NCBI GenBank assembly: GCA_017940255.1
Contig: JAGAZB010000048.1
Span: 62,001 to 126,000, forward strand
From: Treponema sp.
GTDB lineage: Bacteria; Spirochaetota; Spirochaetia; Treponematales; Treponemataceae
Length of the DNA: 64,000 nt
Reading direction: 5' to 3'
A model generated the notes under the pieces. It was not told the DNA's origin. It did no database searches and saw only the letters and a list, made by a program, of their open reading frames with translations. The position numbers were made by a program, and so were the translations under genes. Of this stretch, positions 17,579 through 25,499 are shown one piece after another. Every line of letters begins with the position of its first letter. Position 1 is the stretch's first letter.

Positions 17579-18415
17579 TTAATTCGTTGTACTTGTAACG
17601 TAGCTTTCTGCCTTTGCAAATTCATCGATTTTTTCGATTCTTGTGCGCCAGTATTCAGCTTCGCTTTTTGTTGTGTATGGACCCACGCGAACACGGTAGA
17701 AGAGGCGTGATTTATTATCCTGATATGTAAATACATCAGCAGGAATCTTGTTTGAATCCAATACAGAGCGGGCATTATCTGCACCTTTTTTATTGCTGTA
17801 AGAAGCAACCTGTACCCAGAACTGTGTAACTTTTGGTTCTTCTGTTACTGTTACAGATGCATTACCTTTAACAGAAACTTTTACAGAAGATTTTGATTCA
17901 GCTTTAGCTGCAGGTTTTTCTGATTTTTCAGACTTAGCAGGTTTTGTATTTTTTGGAGCCTTTACAACAACCACAGGTTTTTCTTCGGCAGGAGAAACTT
18001 CTGGCTTTGCGGGAGCTGGAACTGGAGCTTCAGGAGCAGGCTCTTTTACATCTGGAACATTTACTGTGATGTTAATATTCTGAGGCTGAGCTGGTGTCTG
18101 CGCAGCAGGTTCTGCAAGATATCCGTTTTTAAGGGCATTCAAATCGATTGTTGTTGCTCCACCATATACAGTTGTGTTATCGGCAAGGACGATCATGTCG
18201 CTAACAGATGTAGTTGGAACCGGAGGCTGAACATCAATCTGACTAGTCCATCCAGAAGATGAAGAAGCAGGCTTAGCCTTTTCTACAGGAGCTACGCTTG
18301 CAATTGCAGGAGTTGGATTTCTGGCTGGTGAATAAAGAATTCCAGCAGTTCCCAAAACAACTAATAAAAAAGCTCCTACAGCGGCGATAATCCATAAAGT
18401 TTTTTTCTGTTCCAT
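17579..18415 (-). CDS. Membrane-anchored SPOR-domain protein
   Basis: 278 residues from the ATG at 18415 (AGAGGAAA Shine-Dalgarno), one TM helix at about 6-28 (WIIAAVGAFLLVVLGTAGIL). A long Pro/Ala/Lys-rich linker (about 100-200) follows. The last ~75 residues are a SPOR domain: FWVQVASYSNKKGADNA ... SRLFYRVRVGPYTTKSEA. SPOR domains bind denuded peptidoglycan at division sites, so a role in septal wall remodelling is likely. It is a single-gene unit. Confidence 0.85.
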   Translation of the reverse strand: MEQKKTLWIIAAVGAFLLVVLGTAGILYSPARNPTPAIASVAPVEKAKPASSSSGWTSQIDVQPPVPTTSVSDMIVLADNTTVYGGATTIDLNALKNGYLAEPAAQTPAQPQNINITVNVPDVKEPAPEAPVPAPAKPEVSPAEEKPVVVVKAPKNTKPAKSEKSEKPAAKAESKSSVKVSVKGNASVTVTEEPKVTQFWVQVASYSNKKGADNARSVLDSNKIPADVFTYQDNKSRLFYRVRVGPYTTKSEAEYWRTRIEKIDEFAKAESYVTSTTN

Positions 18416-18516
18416 AAAATTTCCTCTTTTCACTGGTAAAATACCAGCCACCTTGTTTTGTTTATCGGAAATATGAAAAATTAGTTTAGGAAAAAATAAA
18501 AAAATGTCGTGAGGTA

Positions 18517-18544
18517 GATTGCCCGTTCACGCCGGGCAATGACA
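18517..18544 (-). repeat. REP-like palindrome, also possible terminator of the polA-coaE operon
   Basis: ATTGCCCG-ttcacgc-CGGGCAAT with flanking TGTC in minus-strand orientation matches the repeat family seen at 6535 and 45503. A T7 run follows about 12 nt later on the minus strand, downstream of coaE, so it may help end transcription. Confidence 0.6.
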
Positions 18545-18589
18545 AGGGCATGCGAGGGCATGACACGGTTATGCAGTGGATTGACACGA

Positions 18590-19237
18590 CTAACGATTTT
18601 TTATGATTTTGAGAGGCTTTGCTGTTTTCTTGTATTCAGAAAACAGATTGCGCTGAGCCCAGAAGCGGCGGAAAATCTGTTTATAAGAAAGATTATCACG
18701 CTGACGGGCACGACGGATGCGGGTAAAAAGTGGGGCAGTTACATAAATTATTTCTTCACAAAGATTTAAGATTTCTGATGTTTTATAAAGCACGGTTGCG
18801 TTTATAATCACTTTTTCGTGACTTTCAATAAAATCTTTTATCTGACTAGTGATGATTGGGTACACTATTGCTTCCTGCACAGTTAACAGTTCCGGAATTG
18901 CAAAAAGAAGGCGGCCAAGTTCCCTGCGGTCTATCGAGCCGTCATCGCGGGCAATTTTTAAATTCCGCTCCTGAGCATAAGATGAAAAGGTTTCTAAAAT
19001 CCGGTCTTTTGCAATTTCAATGGCAGCATGAACAAGAATATCCGCATCCACAGAAGACCAGCCGTCTTTTTCCATTTGAGAGCAGATATAATTTTTTCCG
19101 GCCGCCATTGGCCCCACAACTGCAACTACGCGCCTAGGAATAACGGAGCCGGTAGATGACGAGTTTTCGCCAGAAAACTCGTGGCAAAGGTCGCGAGCAC
19201 TGATTACTGTCGGGACACAATTTACCTTTGCCATCAT
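18590..19237 (-). CDS. coaE: Dephospho-CoA kinase
   Basis: 215 residues. It phosphorylates dephospho-CoA in the last step of coenzyme A synthesis. The core starts at RRVVAVVGPMAAGKN (about 35-49), followed by WSSVDADILVHAA (the CoaE D-x-D...H motif) and ends with RARQRDNLSYKQIFRRFWAQ (lid region). Two oddities: the P-loop ends in GKN, not GKS/T, and there is an N-terminal extension of ~35 residues. Its ATG overlaps the polA stop (TAATG), so it is translationally coupled to polA; a second ATG follows at 19234. Confidence 0.8.
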   Translation of the reverse strand: MMAKVNCVPTVISARDLCHEFSGENSSSTGSVIPRRVVAVVGPMAAGKNYICSQMEKDGWSSVDADILVHAAIEIAKDRILETFSSYAQERNLKIARDDGSIDRRELGRLLFAIPELLTVQEAIVYPIITSQIKDFIESHEKVIINATVLYKTSEILNLCEEIIYVTAPLFTRIRRARQRDNLSYKQIFRRFWAQRNLFSEYKKTAKPLKIIKNR

Positions 19238-22071
19238 TAGTGGAATTCTCCCCAGTTTTTGCCGTATTCAATGCTTACGCGGAGAGGAACATTCAGCTTT
19301 ACAGCATTTTCCATTTTTTCTTTGATGAGGGAAACTGTCTGCTCAATAACAGCAGGTTCATCCGGACATTCAAAGATAAGTTCATCATGAACCTGGAGAA
19401 GCAGACGGGCCGGAGAATTACTCTGGCGCAGAGCCTCGCTTACCGAAAGCATAGCCTTTTTTACAATATCTGCGGCACTCCCCTGCACTGGAGTATTTAC
19501 AGCAATGCGTTCTGCGGCCGCTTTTTCAACCTTGTTTTTGCTGTTAATATTCAAAATAGGGCGGCGACGATGGAAAATAGTTTCCACAAAGCCATTTTCT
19601 TCCGCAAAGCTTACAGTTTCATTTATGAAGTCGTTGATTTTAGCGTACATCTTAAAGTAACTGTTGATAAAATCAGAAGCCTGAGTGCGCGAAATTTCAA
19701 GGTCGCGGGCAAGACGGAAGGCTGACATACCGTAAATTACGCCAAAGTTAATGGTTTTAGCTGTACGGCGCATTTCTGGAGTAACTGCCTCTGGTGCAAC
19801 TCCGTAAATAAGAGCCGCAGTGGCCTTGTGAACATCGGTACCTTCTATAAATGAGCGGCACATATTCGGGTCGCCACTCAAATGAGCAAGAACCACAAGT
19901 TCAATCTGGGCGTAATCCGCAGAAATTAAAACCTTGCCTTCCGGAGCCGTAAAAGCAGTACGAATACGGCGGCCAGCTTCACTGCGAACAGGAATATTCT
20001 GTAAATTAGGGTCACGGCTGGAAAGTCGGCCGGTAGCAGTTCCTGTCTGAATAAAATCTGTATGTATGCGACTGTTCTTATCAGCCATAGTTGGAAGAGT
20101 TTCCACATAAGTAGACTGCAGCTTTGCCATTTCGCGATATTCCAAAATCATGCGAGGCACAGCATCTACATAAGAAAGCTCTTCCAGAACAGAAGTATCA
20201 GTTGAATATCCACGTTTTGTTTTTTTACCCGGAGTAAGTCCGCGCTCTTCAAAAAGAACGGTCTGCAACTGCATAGGAGAAGCAATGTTGAATTCGTGAC
20301 CAACTTCTTTATAAATATTCTGCTCAGTATCTTTTATGCCCTGTGCAAGTTCCAGACTGTATTGGAGCAAAAAGTCTGTATCAAGATGAATTCCGGCAAG
20401 TTCCATATCGCCCAGAATTGGAAGTATTTTCATCTCAATATTATTGTAGAGATCAGAATCTTTCATTGCTGCTTCATACTTTTTCCAGAGCTGGAAAGTA
20501 AAATCGGCATCTTCGGCCGCATAAGGAGTTGCAGTTTCTAAATCAATATCTGCAAAAGTCTGACCTTTTTTTACAATTTCGTCGAATTCAATTCCCTTAA
20601 GGCCAAGTTCACTTTCGCCCAGATATTCAAGAGAATAGCCGCTTTTTCCGGTGCGGTCTGGTTTTTGAAGCCAGGCGGCAATCATAGTATCCTGAATTTT
20701 TGCCTGAATTGAAGTAAGCGAAGTAAAGAGCCCGTTTGAAGCAAGAACTTTTAAATCGAACTTTGCATTATGAAAGACAATTGTAAGCTCAGGATTATCA
20801 AAAAGACGTTTAAGCTGATTAAATACAAAAGCCTTTGAGAGGCCCTGGCCGGCAGAAAAGAGATCTCCGTCGTCTTTTTCAAGAGGAACATAAACAGCCT
20901 CGCCGGCTTTATAACATAGACTGAAACCAATAATTTTAGCACTGATTGTATCCAGCGAATCTGTTTCCGAATCATAAGCGAGAGTTCCAGCCGCAATTGC
21001 AGCATCTATATAGGAAGAAAGTTCTGATTCGGTAAGAAGAGCCCGGTAGTTGCCGGTATTTTTGCGAACAGGAAGAGGCTCGTCTGAAGTAAGGAGGGCG
21101 TTACGGGGGGTACCCCCGTTAGAAGGGGTGGCGGAAGACGGCTTGCCGGCTGGAGCCAGGGGAAGGCTTTCCCCTTCTCCATTTTCTACTCCCAAAGATG
21201 CATACTGCTTGGCAACAGCGGGAACATCAAAAGCCAAAAGGGCCTGTGCCGCATCATTAAAATGATAAATTGCATTTGAATTCAGGGCGGCATCAATATC
21301 CGGGCAAGGAACTGTATCGCAGAGTTTTACAAGACTGCGGCTAAAATAAGCATTCTCCTTTCCTTCGATAAGTTTTTTCTGATTGGCTCCTTTAATTTCA
21401 TCGATATGGGCGTAAATTCCGTCCAAATCCTGATATTCAGCCAAAAGTTTTGCAGCTGTTTTTACACCAATTCCGTGAACGCCGGGAATATTATCTGCAG
21501 TATCTCCATAAAGCGAAAGCAAGTCCAAAAGCTGGGCTGGTTTTACACCCCACTCGGCCTCAACGCCTTCAATTCCGGTAATTTTCCAGGTGCTGGCGCC
21601 GCTTTCCGGCTTAAGAATCTGGGTAGATTCAGTTACAAGCTGCATAAGGTCTTTATCGCCACTAAGAATGCGGCAGGTGCGGCCCTGCTCCTGGCACTTG
21701 CGGGCAACAGTTGCAATAATATCATCAGCTTCGTAGCCGTCGCACTGCAAAACGGGAACGCCAAGTGTGGTGAGAATATCACAAATCCAGGGAACCTGAG
21801 CATGCAGATCATCGGGAGTTTTATTGCGGGTAGCCTTGTACTGGTCGTACATTTCGTGGCGGAAGGTTTTTGTTTTAGAATCCATGGCGGCAAGCAGACA
21901 GCCTGGTTTATAGTGCTGTAAAACAAAATGCAGATTTCTGAAGAAGCCAAAAAGGGCCGAAACATTTTCGCCATTGCGGTTTGTAAGCGGGCGTGAAATA
22001 AAAGCAAAGTAGCAGCGGAAAATCAATCCGTAACTGTCGATTATATAAACGGTTTTATCATCAAATTCCAT
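19237..22071 (-). CDS. polA: DNA polymerase I
   Basis: 944 residues, three domains. An N-terminal 5'-3' exonuclease (~1-290) carries ILSGDKDLMQLV. A 3'-5' exonuclease (~330-520) keeps the catalytic acids (AYDSETDSL, HNAKFDLKVL, YAAEDADFTFQLW), so proofreading should be active. The polymerase domain has SADYAQIELVVLAHLS, RRTAKTINFGVIYGMSA and VHDELIFE. Between the two exonuclease domains lies an unusual low-complexity linker (ESLPLAPAGKPSSATPSNGG, then TPRNA), encoded by GC-rich palindromic DNA at 21103-21174. A -10-like TAAAAT lies 6 nt before the ATG and no Shine-Dalgarno is seen. It is in operon with coaE. Confidence 0.97.
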   Translation of the reverse strand: MEFDDKTVYIIDSYGLIFRCYFAFISRPLTNRNGENVSALFGFFRNLHFVLQHYKPGCLLAAMDSKTKTFRHEMYDQYKATRNKTPDDLHAQVPWICDILTTLGVPVLQCDGYEADDIIATVARKCQEQGRTCRILSGDKDLMQLVTESTQILKPESGASTWKITGIEGVEAEWGVKPAQLLDLLSLYGDTADNIPGVHGIGVKTAAKLLAEYQDLDGIYAHIDEIKGANQKKLIEGKENAYFSRSLVKLCDTVPCPDIDAALNSNAIYHFNDAAQALLAFDVPAVAKQYASLGVENGEGESLPLAPAGKPSSATPSNGGTPRNALLTSDEPLPVRKNTGNYRALLTESELSSYIDAAIAAGTLAYDSETDSLDTISAKIIGFSLCYKAGEAVYVPLEKDDGDLFSAGQGLSKAFVFNQLKRLFDNPELTIVFHNAKFDLKVLASNGLFTSLTSIQAKIQDTMIAAWLQKPDRTGKSGYSLEYLGESELGLKGIEFDEIVKKGQTFADIDLETATPYAAEDADFTFQLWKKYEAAMKDSDLYNNIEMKILPILGDMELAGIHLDTDFLLQYSLELAQGIKDTEQNIYKEVGHEFNIASPMQLQTVLFEERGLTPGKKTKRGYSTDTSVLEELSYVDAVPRMILEYREMAKLQSTYVETLPTMADKNSRIHTDFIQTGTATGRLSSRDPNLQNIPVRSEAGRRIRTAFTAPEGKVLISADYAQIELVVLAHLSGDPNMCRSFIEGTDVHKATAALIYGVAPEAVTPEMRRTAKTINFGVIYGMSAFRLARDLEISRTQASDFINSYFKMYAKINDFINETVSFAEENGFVETIFHRRRPILNINSKNKVEKAAAERIAVNTPVQGSAADIVKKAMLSVSEALRQSNSPARLLLQVHDELIFECPDEPAVIEQTVSLIKEKMENAVKLNVPLRVSIEYGKNWGEFH
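21103..21174. repeat. GC-rich palindromic insert inside polA
   Basis: Two strong palindromes, ACGGGGG-gta-CCCCCGT (21103-21119) and GGGGAA-ggct-TTCCCC (21159-21174), flank a GC-rich core. The composition differs sharply from the surrounding gene. The tract stays in frame and codes for the linker between two PolA domains. Confidence 0.7.
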
Positions 22072-22137
22072 GAGTTTATTTTAAGGGAAAAGCAGGGATT
22101 TGGATAGTAGTTTTTGAAATTAGGGTCTGGAGGAGTA

Positions 22138-22404
22138 TTAAGCTATTATACCCTTTCTGTTTATTTCTGTTATTCCCATCAGTAAATTTGGAACATACAA
22201 ATCTTCATCAAGCTTTTCCCAATGAATTCCTAATCCACCGCCACTTAATTCATAATTATTTAAATCTTCTTTATTTGCAGCCAGAAGAGTTGGAAAATAC
22301 GCAAGAGGCAAAGAAAGTTGTCTTCCATCTACTAAAAGCAACCACAAATTATCACTATCAAACCAGACTTTCTGAGTTTTTGCATTATTCAAAGAAAAAT
22401 CCAT
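22138..22404 (-). CDS. DUF2442 domain protein
   Basis: 88 residues. The pattern KVWFDSDNLWLLLVDGRQLS, PLAYFPTLLAANKEDL and GLGIHWEKLDEDLYVPNLL is DUF2442. These small proteins are often encoded directly after a DUF4160 protein, as here (20-nt overlap). The pair is sometimes predicted to be a toxin-antitoxin-like module; function is not established. Confidence 0.85.
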   Translation of the reverse strand: MDFSLNNAKTQKVWFDSDNLWLLLVDGRQLSLPLAYFPTLLAANKEDLNNYELSGGGLGIHWEKLDEDLYVPNLLMGITEINRKGIIA

Positions 22405-22630
22405 TCCATGCCTCCTTAATCTTTTTAGTATTATTATTGATTATATCAGAAATCTCATTAAGTTCTTTTGCAGTAAAGCCAATATTATCCGCAAGAACAC
22501 CTCTATCTTGAACCCAATATTTTGCAAGAGAGCCATTCTTGCGGACATGAATATGACACGGCTCTAACGGATTACCTTCATTAGAGAAAAAGAAAAATCT
22601 ATATCCTTTTTCAGAAAAAACTGTGGGCAT
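22385..22630 (-). CDS. DUF4160 domain protein
   Basis: 81 residues. The sequence GYRFFFFSNEGNPLEPCHIH followed by VRKNGSLAKYWVQ is the DUF4160 core with its conserved EPxHIHV-like motif. It is upstream of and overlaps the DUF2442 gene by 20 nt, a common two-gene module. No catalytic role is known. Confidence 0.85.
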   Translation of the reverse strand: MPTVFSEKGYRFFFFSNEGNPLEPCHIHVRKNGSLAKYWVQDRGVLADNIGFTAKELNEISDIINNNTKKIKEAWNGFFFE

Positions 22631-22974
22631 ATCCTTATTATACCACAGCTTTTTTAATTTTATCTAGTGAATCCATCTCTTTTGAGACAAACTCAGAGTT
22701 ATATTACGCTAATTGAACTCACGGATGGCACACACGAAAATTTGATCATTCTTATCGCTATTATGGCCCTACCCTCCTCTAAAACTTTTACTCTTACTAA
22801 AAAACTTTATTAGAATTTAATATTTTTTTTTCTGAACTACTTTTATCTGATGATGAAATATGGTATATTTATACCTCGGAAGTGTATAATTATGCAAGAA
22901 TGCAACTTCGTTTGTTGAAAGTCTGATTTGCACGACCCGGATACCGCGACGGTCGCGGTAAGGAGAAAAACGAA
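22631..22974. promoter_or_regulatory. 344-bp intergenic region with gdhA promoter and leader hairpin
   Basis: The left half (22631-22800) holds nothing recognised. A -10 TATAAT is at 22885-22890, and the palindrome GGTAT-attt-ATACC (22862-22875) lies near its -35 area as a candidate operator. The ~80-nt leader ends in TACCGCGA-cgg-TCGCGGTA (22942-22960), a GC-rich hairpin that abuts the AAGGAG Shine-Dalgarno (22960-22965). Confidence 0.6.
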
Positions 22975-24333
22975 ATGAAAAATGCTTACGTAAACCGTGT
23001 ATGGGAAGAAGTAAAAGCAAAGAACGCCAACGAACCTGAATTCTTGCAGGCTGTTGAGGAAGTTTTGACAACTCTTGATCCAGTTGTAGACCAGATGCCA
23101 GAACTTGAACCAAATGCCATCCTTGAAAGATTGGTAGAACCTGAGCGCGTAATTCAGTTCAGAGTACCTTGGATGGATGACGCTGGTAACTATCATGTTA
23201 ACCGTGGTTTCCGCGTACAGTACAACAGTGCTATTGGACCTTACAAAGGCGGTCTTCGTTTCTCTAAAGAAGTTAACCTTTCAGTTCTTAAGTTCCTTGG
23301 TTTTGAACAGGTTCTTAAAAACTCTCTTACAACTCTCCCAATGGGTGGTGGTAAAGGTGGTTCTGACTTCGATCCTCACGGAAAATCAGACAAAGAAGTT
23401 ATGCGCTTCTGCCAGAGCTTCATGACAGAATTGTATCGCCACATTGGTGCTGATACAGACGTTCCAGCTGGTGACAAAAACGTTGGTGGACGTGAAATTG
23501 GATACCTCTTCGGACAGTACAAGAGAATCCGTGATGAATACACTGGAGTTCTCACAGGTAAGGGACTCACATTCGGTGGTTCTTTGATTCGTACAGAAGC
23601 TACTGGTTACGGACTTATCTACTTTGCACAGGAAATGCTCAAGAAAGTTGGAGACGACTTCAAAGGTAAGACTTGTGTTGTTTCTGGTTCAGGAAACGTT
23701 GCAACTTACGCTGCTCAGAAACTTATTCAGCTTGGTGCAAAGGTTGTTACACTTTCTGACTCTAACGGATACATTTATGATGCTGACGGAATTACTCAGG
23801 AAAAACTTGACTGGGTTAAGGAACTCAAGGGTGTTCGCCGCGGACGCATTGCTGAATATGCTAAGCAGTTCCCTTCTGCTAAATACTTTGAAGGAAAGAA
23901 AGTTTGGGAAGTTAAATGTGACTGCGCATTCCCATGTGCTACACAGAACGAACTTCTTGGTGAAGATGCACAGAAGCTTCTTGATAACGGTGTAAAACTT
24001 GTTGCTGAAGGTGCTAACATGCCTTCTAACATTGACGCTGTAAACAAGTTCCTTGCTGCTAAGATTCTTTATGCTCCAGGAAAAGCTTCTAATGCCGGTG
24101 GTGTTGCTACATCTGGTCTTGAAATGTCTCAGAACTCAGAAAGACTTTCTTGGTCTTCAAAAGAAGTTGATGAAAAACTCCACGACATTATGATTAACAT
24201 CCACAACAACGCTTACGATACAGCCGTTAAGTTTGGCGCTACAGACGGTAAGTTTGTAAACTATGTTGCTGGTGCAAACATCGCTGGCTTTGTAAAAGTT
24301 GCCAACGCAATGATAGCACAAGGCCTTGTATAA
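22975..24333 (+). CDS. gdhA: Glutamate dehydrogenase (probably NADP-type)
   Basis: 452 residues, the length of hexameric ~50-kDa GDH. It interconverts 2-oxoglutarate plus ammonia and glutamate. The core motifs are present: PYKGGLRFSKEVN, the active-site Lys segment LPMGGGKGGSDFDPHGKSD, GSLIRTEATGYG, and a Rossmann motif CVVSGSGNVATYA. Overall likeness to anabolic bacterial enzymes suggests NADPH use, but cofactor choice is inferred. A very strong Shine-Dalgarno (AAGGAG) and A/T-ending codons point to high expression. It is monocistronic, with a structured repeat directly after the stop. Confidence 0.96.
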   Translation: MKNAYVNRVWEEVKAKNANEPEFLQAVEEVLTTLDPVVDQMPELEPNAILERLVEPERVIQFRVPWMDDAGNYHVNRGFRVQYNSAIGPYKGGLRFSKEVNLSVLKFLGFEQVLKNSLTTLPMGGGKGGSDFDPHGKSDKEVMRFCQSFMTELYRHIGADTDVPAGDKNVGGREIGYLFGQYKRIRDEYTGVLTGKGLTFGGSLIRTEATGYGLIYFAQEMLKKVGDDFKGKTCVVSGSGNVATYAAQKLIQLGAKVVTLSDSNGYIYDADGITQEKLDWVKELKGVRRGRIAEYAKQFPSAKYFEGKKVWEVKCDCAFPCATQNELLGEDAQKLLDNGVKLVAEGANMPSNIDAVNKFLAAKILYAPGKASNAGGVATSGLEMSQNSERLSWSSKEVDEKLHDIMINIHNNAYDTAVKFGATDGKFVNYVAGANIAGFVKVANAMIAQGLV

Positions 24334-24336
24334 GGA

Positions 24337-24400
24337 CTTGTGCGGTCGAGAATTGCGTAAGCAATTCTCGGTGAGCTCGCGAAAGCGAGCGACGCACAGG
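24337..24400 (+). repeat. Three-way-junction repeat after gdhA
   Basis: An outer stem CTTGTGCG/CGCACAGG encloses two hairpins: CGAGAATTGC-gtaa-GCAATTCTCG (24347-24370) and GCTCGC-gaaa-GCGAGC (24375-24390, GNRA loop). The end of gdhA, GCACAAGGCCTTGTATAA (24316-24333), is repeated almost exactly after it (24394-24412). No U-run follows, so it is not a classical terminator. Confidence 0.65.
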
Positions 24401-24433
24401 GGCTTGGTATAATCCAAATTCAATGAGAAATAA

Positions 24434-25477
24434 TTAAAAATACTTTTTTATTTCTTCCAAGGCCCGCAGGTCGGAAATTGCTTCCACCAGCGGGCTTTTT
24501 ATTTTGTCGCTGCCATCCAGAAAATCAACCGCGTTTTGAATCATTCCGGAAAAATAACCGGTTCTTTTTGGAAGATGAACACTGCGGTCGCGGGAAAGTG
24601 AATAAAATCCTGTATATAATTTAGATTCTTTGCGCTGGTAAAATTTTGCATAGCCATTACCTATGCAGATTCGCCCTTCTGTTCCAAGAATATCAAGTCC
24701 AAAGCTGAAAAAGCGACTGCGGCCACTCATGCTGATTGTTACATCCGGACAAGCTGCTGTAGTGTAATGAGCGCTAAAATTGCGAACTAAGCCTTCTTCA
24801 TCCTTAAAAATACCTGTAACCACAGGAGATGTTAAATCATCATCTAAAAGAAAACGAATTATATCTACCAGATGGGTTCCGTCGTGAATCAAACTGTAAG
24901 CACCGTCTTTTTCGTACTGTTCGCCATAGATTCTGAGTCCGGAATAGAGTTCACCCCGCACGCTTTGCAGCCTGCCTATTTTTTTCATGTAAGCCTTTGC
25001 AGCATTATAGTCTGCGGCAAAACGACGCTCGTGATTTACCATTACGGGCACGTTGTATTCTTCGGCAACCATTGCAATCTGAGCGGCCTGCTCTGTATTT
25101 AGTGCCACAGGCTTTTCAAGAATTACCAGACGGGGCTGAGCCGCAATAGCAGCAAGACATTCACTTAAATGCGAATCTTCATTTACAGCAACTGTGATTA
25201 AATCAGGAACCTCTAGCTCGCCACCAGCAAAAGCCTTATACATTTCTGCACTGGAAGCAAAAGTTAAAGGCTTTTTTCCGCATTTCCGGCCCACATAGCC
25301 AGCCCATTCTGCAAGCTTCTGAGAATCTGTATCAGCTCCCGCAATAAGGCGGATGCGCTTATTTCCAAGCAGAGCCATTGTGTGGGAAGCAGGCTGCTCC
25401 CGTTTTTTATCAAAACCGAGTGAAAAACCAATTCGGCCGGTCCCCACCAAAGCCGCTGTATAAAAATCACGCATCAA
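24434..25477 (-). CDS. Gfo/Idh/MocA-family oxidoreductase
   Basis: 347 residues. An N-terminal Rossmann fold (AALVGTGRIGFSLGFDKK) binds NAD(P). The family motif EKP is present in LVILEKPVALNTEQA, and the C-terminal alpha/beta domain carries DGAYSLIHDGTHLVDIIRF, with the His/Asp typical of the active site. Members oxidise or reduce sugars and inositols; the substrate is unknown. A second Met codon directly follows the first (25474). It lies 22 nt downstream of the GH2 gene, so co-transcription is likely. Confidence 0.85.
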   Translation of the reverse strand: MMRDFYTAALVGTGRIGFSLGFDKKREQPASHTMALLGNKRIRLIAGADTDSQKLAEWAGYVGRKCGKKPLTFASSAEMYKAFAGGELEVPDLITVAVNEDSHLSECLAAIAAQPRLVILEKPVALNTEQAAQIAMVAEEYNVPVMVNHERRFAADYNAAKAYMKKIGRLQSVRGELYSGLRIYGEQYEKDGAYSLIHDGTHLVDIIRFLLDDDLTSPVVTGIFKDEEGLVRNFSAHYTTAACPDVTISMSGRSRFFSFGLDILGTEGRICIGNGYAKFYQRKESKLYTGFYSLSRDRSVHLPKRTGYFSGMIQNAVDFLDGSDKIKSPLVEAISDLRALEEIKKYF

Positions 25478-25499
25478 AGGCTACTCCCCAACTATTTGC

